Below, in pieces: positions 1 to 5,421 of a DNA stretch of 5,421 bases. The stretch is from JADLHS01 sp964539515 (lineage in GTDB: Bacteria; Verrucomicrobiota; Verrucomicrobiia; Limisphaerales; JADLHS01), in contig CAZIJO010000297.1 of NCBI GenBank assembly GCA_964539515.1, positions 1-5,421 of the forward strand. The letters run 5' to 3'. A program made the position numbers and the translations under genes. Every line of letters starts with the position of its first letter. Within the stretch, counting starts at the first letter, position 1. The notes under the pieces were generated by a model. That model made no database searches and was not told the DNA's origin. It saw only the letters and a list, made by a program, of their open reading frames with translations.

Positions 1-1213
1 ACTTTCCCTCAATTTTACTGTTCAATGGAACAAACTGCGTTTTAAAAAGTAGGAGTTTTGTTGTTTTCCAATCTCGAACGACTTGGACTCGATTGGTGTC
101 AGACTGCAAGAACAACTCGTAAACAGTATTGGCAGTATCTAATTGTGAGATTCCAAACAGACGGTTGGTCGCTTTGAATTCAAGCCAACGGACCTCGACT
201 TTTTGAAATTCTAACGGCGGATTGTACACTGCGTTTAGTTCCTTGGCGACAAGCTCCGCTGCTTTGTTTGCTGCATGTAGACTGTTGCGGCTATCGTTTG
301 AATACGCATTGCGAAGGAATAGCAGTTTTTGCTCTTTAGTTAGGTTGGTGTGACCCCAGACGAATAGAAGGTAATCCGTGGCCAATCCCGAGCGCATAAT
401 GTTCCATGTTCCATATATCTTGTCTTCTTGCCATGTTCCTTGGTCTTTATTTGGAGCATATGAGTCCCATGGTATTTTCTGGTATGCCTTGGTAATTGTG
501 TTGAAACTATCAGCTTTGATTGTTGCAACAATTCTCGCAGCCTTCTCTTGCCATGGGAACTCTGGGTCGGCCATCCATTTATTTAGCTGGTTAAAGGCGT
601 TTCGGTCGTCATGGTCCGCAAGAATTACAGTAGTACTGAATTCTGAGTCTTCATTTAGTCGCTTCAATGCAGTATTTGCTCTGTCCATGATTAAAGTAAG
701 ATGCGATTCGGTTTCATGTGCCTTCAATAGACTCTGGTTAAGTTCTTCTAGTTTTCCTTGTTGCCCTTCAATTCTATGTGTGATAGCGGCAATCTCATTC
801 GTGAGCTTGGAAACTTCTGGCGCCACCTGAGTCTCAAGAATGTGGACTGCCCTTTCTGCGGCGACGCTTCGCACAATCATGGTTATGTTAGACGACTCGA
901 AAGTGGCCAGAATCAAGTTGCTTATTTGAATACTGCTAGTATGAATGCGATTGGTTAAGCCGGTTTCGGCTTCGGTCATTTCTCCCCTAATCATGTTGTA
1001 GCTTTGTTTGACAGCTACGAGAATTACAACACCTACCAAGCCGCCAACGGTGAGCAGCTTAAACATCATTTTTTTCCAAAGCTCCCAGAGGAATTTAGGG
1101 TCTTTTGCCAATTCCTCTTTCAAGTCTTTTAGCAGGGTCTCCTTCGTTGCTTTTGTTAACCGAAGTGCTTGTTGCTTGGGTCCTTCTGCTTGAGGTTCTG
1201 TATCTTTGGACAT
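1..1213 (-). CDS. Unrecognised single-pass membrane protein with coiled coil (3' end beyond window)
   Basis: Reading the minus strand from the ATG at 1213-1211 gives 404 codons with no stop up to the left edge, so the C-terminus is missing. I do not recognise the family. Residues 1-50 are hydrophilic and rich in Lys and Glu. Residues about 51-69 are one hydrophobic segment (FKLLTVGGLVGVVILVAVK) with positive residues before it, suggesting a membrane anchor with the N-terminus in the cytoplasm. Residues about 112-190 are charged and roughly heptad-like, a probable coiled coil containing the stretch HRIEGQQGKLEELNQSLLK. Residues 200-404 look like a soluble mixed domain rich in Trp and aromatics (for example KWMADPEFPWQEKAARI). 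There is no signal peptide or recognisable catalytic motif. Base composition is clearly more AT-rich than the genes to the right, suggesting acquired DNA. It is divergent from comEC, with 102 bp between the two starts. No strong Shine-Dalgarno precedes the ATG, so the start is moderately sure. The uninterrupted frame with protein-like composition is the main support. Confidence 0.8.
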   Translation of the reverse strand, partial: MSKDTEPQAEGPKQQALRLTKATKETLLKDLKEELAKDPKFLWELWKKMMFKLLTVGGLVGVVILVAVKQSYNMIRGEMTEAETGLTNRIHTSSIQISNLILATFESSNITMIVRSVAAERAVHILETQVAPEVSKLTNEIAAITHRIEGQQGKLEELNQSLLKAHETESHLTLIMDRANTALKRLNEDSEFSTTVILADHDDRNAFNQLNKWMADPEFPWQEKAARIVATIKADSFNTITKAYQKIPWDSYAPNKDQGTWQEDKIYGTWNIMRSGLATDYLLFVWGHTNLTKEQKLLFLRNAYSNDSRNSLHAANKAAELVAKELNAVYNPPLEFQKVEVRWLEFKATNRLFGISQLDTANTVYELFLQSDTNRVQVVRDWKTTKLLLFKTQFVPLNSKIEGK

Positions 1214-1241
1214 TGAATGTGAAAACAAACAGGTGGGAGCC

Positions 1242-1263
1242 AGTGGGTCAAGTCCACTTTTTT
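1242..1263 (+). repeat. Small hairpin with following T run, resembling a tRNA T-arm
   Basis: AGTGG (1242-1246) can pair with CCACT (1254-1258) around the 7-base loop GTCAAGT, and a run of six T follows (1258-1263). The 5-bp stem and 7-base loop match the size of a tRNA T-arm, and the loop differs from the common TTCAAGT by one base. The T run also makes it look like a weak terminator, but no plus-strand gene upstream would need one. No acceptor stem, anticodon arm or CCA is present, so this is not a tRNA gene. Confidence 0.35.
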
Positions 1264-1284
1264 AGTGAAGTTTAAACCGGGGTT

Positions 1285-1294
1285 ATCAGCTGAT
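1285..1294. repeat. 10-bp perfect palindrome
   Basis: ATCAGCTGAT reads the same on both strands and lies 31 bp before the comEC ATG. Such a site could bind a dimeric regulator or belong to a mobile-element end, but a 10-bp palindrome can also arise by chance. It is recorded because it sits inside the junction where comEC is broken. Confidence 0.3.
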
Positions 1295-1300
1295 TATGCA

Positions 1301-1308
1301 AAAAGGAG
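1301..1308 (+). promoter_or_regulatory. Strong Shine-Dalgarno deciding the comEC start
   Basis: AAAAGGAG ends 7 bases before the ATG at 1316-1318, close to ideal spacing. This favours ATG 1316 over the in-frame GTG at 1265, which has no purine-rich site before it. Because the native comEC start is missing, this site would give the remnant a new, usable translation start. Confidence 0.6.
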
Positions 1309-1315
1309 AATAACA

Positions 1316-3022
1316 ATGCACATTGTTGCCATATCCGGGCTGCACATCGCGCTGATTGCCGGCATTCTCGTGACCCTGCTGCGGGTCTTGCAGGTGCCGC
1401 GCGTGGCGTGCGGGCTGGTGGTAATTCCGTTAATCTGGTTCTACACCGCGGCTACCGGATGGCAATCCTCGGCCATACGTTCCACACTGATGATGACGCT
1501 AATCATCGGCGGTTGGTCGTTGCGCCGCCCCACCGACCTGATCAACTCCCTGGCGGTCGCCGCGTTCATTATCCTGCTCTGGGATCCCCAACAACTGTTT
1601 CAGGCGAGCTTCCAGCTTTCTTTTTTCGTGGTGTTGAGCATCGCGTTGTTCCTGCCGCCCTTGGAGAAACTGCGGGATGGTCTGCTGGCCGCCGATCCCA
1701 TGTTGGCCCCGGAGGTGATGACAAAATGGCAGCGAGGCTGGCGTGCCATGCTGCGTGGGCTCACCACCGGGCTGGTGACTTCACTGGCGGCTTGGCTGGG
1801 CGCTCTGCCGCTCACGGCTTATTATTTTCATTTGTTCAGCCCCGTCACCTTGCTGGCCAATCTCGTCATTGTACCCATGAGCAGCCTCACCTTGATGTGC
1901 AATCTTGGGAGCCTCCTCACCGGTGGCTGGCTGCCGTGGGCGACCGAGTGGTTCAACCATTGCGGATGGTTCTGGATGCTCGGTATGGTGCAATTGAGCC
2001 GGTGGGCGACCGGAATGCCGGGTGCGTATTTCTATGTGGCTTCGCCCTCGGCATTGAGTCTCCTCCTCTATTACGGCCTGCTGCTCGGCACCATGAGCGG
2101 CTGGCTCTGGCGACGCGAAAGGCGCTGGCAAGCCGCTGCCGCCTTGTTGCTCGTGGCCGCGTTCTTTGGCGGGCGGTGGTTGGTTACGCGCGCTGACATC
2201 AGTTTCACCGTCCTGCCGCTAAACGGTGGCCATGCCGAATATCTCGATGCCGCGGGCAGGGGCACTGACTGGCTGATGGATTGCGGCGACTCTAATTCCG
2301 TGGCGTTTGTCCTCCAGCCGTTTCTCCGCGCGAAGGGGGTGAATCAACTCCCCCGCCTCCTGCTCACCCACGGCGATGTCCAGCATATGGGTGGGGCAGA
2401 GCCACTCGCCGCTGCGTTTCGTTGTCGCAACATCTTCGCCAGCTCCGGCCGTTTCCGTTCGCCGGTATATCGCCGCACCTTGGCCACCTTCCAACGAGAG
2501 CCGTATCAGTTCCACACGCTTGAGCGCGGTGACACCGCCGGCCCGTGGCACATTCTTCACCCGGCCAGCGGCGATGAATTCTCGCAGGGCGACGACGGCG
2601 CACTCGTACGCCTGGCTGAGTTCCATGGGGTGAAAATTCTGCTGCTTGCCGACCTTGGTCGAGCCGGCCAAAACCTGCTGCTCGACCGCGCGCATGATGT
2701 CAGCGCCGATATTGTGGTTGCGGGGATTCCCGCGCAGACCGAGCCGCTTTGTGAAGCGCTGCTCGATGCGATCCAGCCGCGCCTCATCATCATCGCCGAT
2801 TCGGAATTGCCCGCCACCGCCCGCGCGAGTGAACGGCTCAGGAAGCGCCTCGCTCAGCGGAATGTGGCGGTGATTTACACTCGCGAGGTCGGCGCGGTGA
2901 CGATTCTATTTCGCGCCGGCGGATGCGAGATCAATACGGCGGACAACCAGCATTTCAAATTGCAGGACCTGACGGCGATGAGTCTGTCAACGCCAACACC
3001 GGTACTTGAGCCTGCAGAATGA
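1316..3022 (+). CDS. comEC: ComEC/Rec2-family DNA-uptake channel, N-terminally truncated
   Basis: ComEC forms the inner-membrane channel that carries single-stranded DNA into the cytoplasm during natural transformation. From ATG 1316 the protein has 568 residues; a GTG at 1265 would add 17. It opens at once with the Competence-domain motif AISGLH (residues 5-10). FQLSF (99-103) and NLVIVP (182-187), also typical of the family, follow among about ten hydrophobic segments up to residue 290. A metallo-beta-lactamase-like domain starts near 296. Its metal motif reads HGDVQH (His352, Asp354, Gln356, His357), so the second Asp of the usual HxDxDH is Gln; DDGAL (426-430) and Asp446 follow. Family members usually have about 700-850 residues. 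The missing part is the N-terminal membrane helices and OB-fold (DUF4131) region, roughly 200-280 residues. The frame is otherwise intact. It may be a decaying remnant, a split gene or a contig artefact; transport function is doubtful. The family assignment is firm. Confidence 0.9.
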   Translation: MHIVAISGLHIALIAGILVTLLRVLQVPRVACGLVVIPLIWFYTAATGWQSSAIRSTLMMTLIIGGWSLRRPTDLINSLAVAAFIILLWDPQQLFQASFQLSFFVVLSIALFLPPLEKLRDGLLAADPMLAPEVMTKWQRGWRAMLRGLTTGLVTSLAAWLGALPLTAYYFHLFSPVTLLANLVIVPMSSLTLMCNLGSLLTGGWLPWATEWFNHCGWFWMLGMVQLSRWATGMPGAYFYVASPSALSLLLYYGLLLGTMSGWLWRRERRWQAAAALLLVAAFFGGRWLVTRADISFTVLPLNGGHAEYLDAAGRGTDWLMDCGDSNSVAFVLQPFLRAKGVNQLPRLLLTHGDVQHMGGAEPLAAAFRCRNIFASSGRFRSPVYRRTLATFQREPYQFHTLERGDTAGPWHILHPASGDEFSQGDDGALVRLAEFHGVKILLLADLGRAGQNLLLDRAHDVSADIVVAGIPAQTEPLCEALLDAIQPRLIIIADSELPATARASERLRKRLAQRNVAVIYTREVGAVTILFRAGGCEINTADNQHFKLQDLTAMSLSTPTPVLEPAE

Positions 3023-3042
3023 TTCTCTTGAGCTGACGCTGC
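3023..3042. other. Convergent gap between comEC and the DUF2330 gene
   Basis: Only 20 bp separate the two stop codons. A weak 4-bp inverted repeat (GAGC/GCTC) lies here and just past it, but there is no GC-rich stem with a T tract in either direction. No intrinsic terminator can be supported, so transcripts may run into each other. Confidence 0.4.
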
Positions 3043-4608
3043 TCATTTTGGCGGCCGGGGTCGCCAAGTCTGCAAGACGCGTTCCCCACCCTCTGCATCA
3101 AAAGTCACATATTCCATTAGTCCATCCTGCTCGCGTAGGATGAAGTTCCCCGGCGAATCCTCTTCGCGAATCTGGCCGCCCAAGTAATGATTGGGCCAGA
3201 GATCACCCTGCACGTAACGCTCCCAAGCTTTCTTGGCAAGACTGTTGGTGGGATTCGCCAAAACTCGTCGGGCTTCCTCCAGTGGTGCACCTTGTACCAA
3301 GGACAAAGCATCATACTGATTATTAAGGGTTGCAGCCCCCGGGTGGCGAACAAGTCGCACCTCGATCTTCGGCAGCATCACGTAGATCAAACCAACTGTG
3401 GCGAGACTGACAGCCGTTGCCAACCGGATGGGCTTTTTGAACTGCGGATTACCCGGCCGGATTCCCAGTGCAACGATATAACTCAAAATCAGACCTGGAG
3501 CCAGGACGCCGGCTCCCCAATTCAGAGCGGTGGTGGCGGCTCCCGCCCGACTGAAGCGGTGGTTTTTCTTTTCGCGGAAGCCGCGCCATTCCAACCACAC
3601 ATCCTGGCGCATTTGCTCTGGCGAAAGCGTGGCGGTTAATTTGGTCACCACTGGGGAACCGTCTACCCATCGGCGCAGCAGCGGGTGACTAATGAGCGTA
3701 GCTTCTGGCGGCCGATATACGTAATGACGGCTGAGCGCTGGATAATCCGGTCTGGCGCATCGCTCAACTTTGAAATGGGGTGCTAGTGCGCGCTGGTCGG
3801 CAAACACGTAGAGTTCGACCCGCAGCGGACCGTTATCCACGCCCGTGAGCCGCATCGGGTAAACCGGTTTTTCCGTTTTGAAGGTGAATGAAAGCGGATG
3901 CGGGGTGCTGGTCTGACTCGCGGCCTGGTCGCGACGGACTTTGGCTGCCACGAAAACCCAACCCTCTCTAACGTAACTTTCAATCACCGGATCGCTGTTG
4001 GTGGTCACCACAAATCCGTTTTCGTGCAGCCACGTCTGCAATGCCTTTGGATCGCGCGAAGCGATGGTTGTGGTTTCAAACACGCCCACAAGCTGGCGGT
4101 CCAAAATAGATACGGGCGGGCTGACCGCCTCTGTTGTTCCACCGCCTTTGGCCTTCGCCTTGGAAAGCGCAGGCAGCAGCAGCGCAGCTAGCATGAACAG
4201 CACGAAAGCTAACAGCAGAACAGAGATTGCATTGCTGTTGGACCGGACCATCTGTCGCAGAACCAACAGCAGGCTGATTGCGCCGAAAATCCACCCGTAA
4301 TAGCCAGGCACCTGATGCGTGATCGAGGGCTGGAAAAGGTATTGCAACGTAGGAAACAAACCCGTGCTGGCTGCCTCCACCACCGGCTGACTGGGCAACG
4401 GCACAACCCAGGCGAAATTGGTCCCGACACCGGTAAACCGCGTTTCGATAACCAGCCGTTCCGTGCCATTGGAGTAGTGAATCAGCGCGCGCTGATCGGG
4501 CATGGTGACATTCGCCGCCAAGGCGGTCGGCGCGCGAAACATCTTGCCGTCGGCCAGTGCCGCAAGCGGCGCAAGACCCAACAGCACCATTACCAGAATT
4601 CGCTGCAT
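3043..4608 (-). CDS. DUF2330-family exported membrane protein of unknown function
   Basis: The protein has 521 residues. The start at 4608 is chosen because MQRILVMVLLGLAPLAALA is a good signal peptide, cleaved near residue 19, and an AAGGG lies 5 bases upstream. An extension to a TTG at 4743 adds 45 residues without secretion character. The mature part begins like DUF2330 proteins (PDQRALIHY at 37-45, FAWVVPLPSQP at 65-75). It resumes after an insert with LVGVFETTTIASRDPKALQTW (173-193), SYVREGWVFVAAKV (211-224) and KPVYPMRLTG (247-256), all in the family style. The insert has two hydrophobic segments (about 103-121 and 127-148); two more lie near 363-383 and 398-412. Residues 413-521 form a charged soluble tail I do not recognise. 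Residues 140-154 resemble a bacterial pseudopilin helix end. DUF2330 function is not established. The gene follows valS by 140 bp in the same direction, perhaps co-transcribed. Confidence 0.85.
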   Translation of the reverse strand: MQRILVMVLLGLAPLAALADGKMFRAPTALAANVTMPDQRALIHYSNGTERLVIETRFTGVGTNFAWVVPLPSQPVVEAASTGLFPTLQYLFQPSITHQVPGYYGWIFGAISLLLVLRQMVRSNSNAISVLLLAFVLFMLAALLLPALSKAKAKGGGTTEAVSPPVSILDRQLVGVFETTTIASRDPKALQTWLHENGFVVTTNSDPVIESYVREGWVFVAAKVRRDQAASQTSTPHPLSFTFKTEKPVYPMRLTGVDNGPLRVELYVFADQRALAPHFKVERCARPDYPALSRHYVYRPPEATLISHPLLRRWVDGSPVVTKLTATLSPEQMRQDVWLEWRGFREKKNHRFSRAGAATTALNWGAGVLAPGLILSYIVALGIRPGNPQFKKPIRLATAVSLATVGLIYVMLPKIEVRLVRHPGAATLNNQYDALSLVQGAPLEEARRVLANPTNSLAKKAWERYVQGDLWPNHYLGGQIREEDSPGNFILREQDGLMEYVTFDAEGGERVLQTWRPRPPK

Positions 4609-4613
4609 GTTGA

Positions 4614-4618
4614 CCCTT
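4614..4618 (-). promoter_or_regulatory. Modest Shine-Dalgarno for the DUF2330 gene
   Basis: On the minus strand AAGGG is followed by TCAAC and then the ATG at 4608. With the signal peptide that begins there, it supports this start rather than the upstream TTG. The site is short, so the support is moderate. Confidence 0.4.
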
Positions 4619-4674
4619 GCCCAAGGTCTAGCACGATGATCCCAGGAAGCAAGGAGTTGTTTGCCCGGCACTGG

Positions 4675-4689
4675 TTGGCTCTGAGCCGA
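4675..4689. repeat. Short inverted repeat between valS and the DUF2330 gene
   Basis: GGCT (4677-4680) and AGCC (4684-4687) pair around CTG, and flanking T-A and T-G pairs extend the stem to about 6 bp. No T run follows on the minus strand, so it is at best a weak stop or processing point after valS. The rest of the 140-bp spacer shows no convincing promoter; a TTGCTT/TAGACC pair at 16-base spacing matches the consensus poorly. Confidence 0.25.
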
Positions 4690-4748
4690 CGGGTTGCGAG
4701 CCGTTCCGAATCGCCAGCGTGAAGCAGGCGAGTACGGATGCAAACTGA

Positions 4749-5421
4749 TTAACTCTCTAAGCCCTTCAACGCCTCAAGGACATGGTCCAGTTTCGCCTGC
4801 CAATCCGCCAGGCGCTGCTGATGCTCCTGCAACACCGGCGGCGGGACCTTTTGCGTGAAGTTTGGATTGGCCAGCTTCTGCGCCACTTTCGTGAGTTCCG
4901 ACTGGTACTCCTCCATTTTCTTGGTTAGCCGGGTCCTTTCCGCCTCGACATCGATGAGTCCTTCCAGCGGCAGGAACAATTCGCCCATCGGCGTGTGCGC
5001 CGTGGGGGTGCCTTTTTTTGGGGTGAAGTTCTCGTCAAGCTCGATGGCTTCGGCATTGAGCAGGAGTCGGATGACCTCCGCATCGTGCGGCAGCACCGTG
5101 CGACTCGGCTTGAGGATGAATTTCACCTTCTTGCCGGCTTGGATATTTCCCACCCGCCGCAGGTTCCGGCCTTGCGTTACCACTTCGTACTTCTGGGTGG
5201 CAAATTCGAGATAGCAATCATCGAGGCTGTAGGCGTCGCGGAATTCGGTTTCGAACGGCTTGGGCCACGGCGCATTCATGATGGTCTTGCCACCTTGATT
5301 CTCCGGCATGTCGGTGGCATAACCCATCCCGTGCCACAGTTCCTCCGTAATGAACGGGAGGAACGGATGGAACAACCGCAACGTGTGCGAAAGCACGAAA
5401 TCAATCACCGCGAGCGTGTTC
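4749..5421 (-). CDS. valS: Valyl-tRNA synthetase, C-terminal part (5' end beyond window)
   Basis: ValRS is a cytoplasmic class I enzyme that joins valine to tRNA-Val using ATP. Only the last 223 residues are visible; the catalytic Rossmann and editing domains lie beyond the right edge, and the frame is open to that edge. Residues 13-29 of the visible part hold the anticodon-binding domain motif FHPFLPFITEELW (17-29). PLEGLIDVEAERTRL (151-165) then leads into the C-terminal coiled-coil tRNA-binding arm, with LANPNFTQKVP (183-193), a signature of the ValRS tail hairpin, and a final Leu-rich helix ending at TAA 4751-4749. The GTG at 5408 is an internal Val, not the start. The section at 79-105 keeps the expected basic helix and the KKVKFIL strand, though the usual IRNIRAE-like wording is altered (QGRNLRRVGNI). 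Nothing suggests damage. The DUF2330 gene follows in the same direction after 140 bp. Confidence 0.95.
   Translation of the reverse strand, partial: NTLAVIDFVLSHTLRLFHPFLPFITEELWHGMGYATDMPENQGGKTIMNAPWPKPFETEFRDAYSLDDCYLEFATQKYEVVTQGRNLRRVGNIQAGKKVKFILKPSRTVLPHDAEVIRLLLNAEAIELDENFTPKKGTPTAHTPMGELFLPLEGLIDVEAERTRLTKKMEEYQSELTKVAQKLANPNFTQKVPPPVLQEHQQRLADWQAKLDHVLEALKGLES

Larger units (their letters stand above)
1214..1315. other. AT-rich junction between the left-hand gene and truncated comEC
   Basis: This 102-bp non-coding stretch separates two divergent starts. To its left lies the AT-richer unknown gene, and to its right the GC-rich comEC frame starts in mid-domain. It contains a short hairpin followed by six T (1242-1263), a 10-bp perfect palindrome (1285-1294) and a purine-rich ribosome binding site (1301-1308). 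No convincing -35/-10 promoter pair is seen in either direction. The breakpoint that removed the 5' part of comEC should lie here, most likely between about 1264 and 1316. I cannot tell from one side whether it is a mobile-element end, a deletion or an assembly join. Confidence 0.6.

Noticed and set aside
507..532. A loose second copy of the junction motif TATCAGCT...TGCAA
   Set aside because: The match needs gaps and the sequence codes for ordinary residues in the minus-strand gene, so chance is the simpler reading.
378..830. A 150-codon plus-strand open frame
   Set aside because: It lies opposite the longer uninterrupted minus-strand frame and has a composition unlike a real protein, rich in Ser, Cys and Phe.
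1223..1251. TTGACC as a -35 box for the minus-strand gene
   Set aside because: At 16-17 base spacing the -10 position reads TTGTTT or TTTGTT, too far from TATAAT.
1236..1262. A tRNA gene
   Set aside because: Only a T-arm-like hairpin is present; acceptor stem, D-arm and anticodon arm cannot be drawn.
1408..2196. A 262-codon plus-strand frame inside comEC
   Set aside because: It is a +1-type shadow of the GC-rich comEC frame, whose protein matches a known family.
4609..4743. A 45-residue N-terminal extension of the DUF2330 protein from a TTG
   Set aside because: It would bury the signal peptide, has no ribosome binding site and reads as spacer-like sequence.
5012..5018. A run of seven T in valS (A7 on the coding strand) as a frameshift site
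   Set aside because: The frame is intact on both sides and the residues (TPKKGTP) fit a normal linker; no stimulatory structure or alternative product is evident.

Overview
The window looks like chromosomal DNA from a GC-rich bacterium, most likely of the Verrucomicrobiota (Pedosphaera/Limisphaera-like). That placement is an inference from the style of the ComEC, DUF2330 and valyl-tRNA synthetase proteins; there is no rRNA or other firm marker. No RNA gene, CRISPR array or transposase gene is visible.

Layout. Bases 1-1213 are filled by one minus-strand reading frame that runs off the left edge without a stop. It encodes an unrecognised protein with one membrane segment followed by a likely coiled coil. 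Bases 1214-1315 are a short AT-rich, non-coding junction holding a small hairpin with a T run, a 10-bp palindrome and a strong Shine-Dalgarno. Bases 1316-3022 (+) encode a ComEC/Rec2 DNA-uptake channel that begins directly at the conserved AISGLH motif of the Competence domain, so the usual N-terminal third is missing. Bases 3043-4608 (-) encode an exported, multi-pass DUF2330 protein, convergent with comEC and only 20 bp from it. Bases 4749-5421 (-) are the C-terminal end of valS, whose start lies beyond the right edge.

How it fits together. valS, the DUF2330 gene and comEC look like ordinary GC-rich chromosomal genes. The left 1.3 kb is visibly more AT-rich, and it meets comEC exactly where the front of that gene is lost. 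The main event in the window is therefore an insertion, rearrangement or assembly join within about 1264-1316. It left a comEC remnant that still has a good ribosome binding site and an open frame of 568 codons. The genes show no shared pathway: valS is housekeeping translation, ComEC is DNA uptake, and the roles of the other two are unknown.
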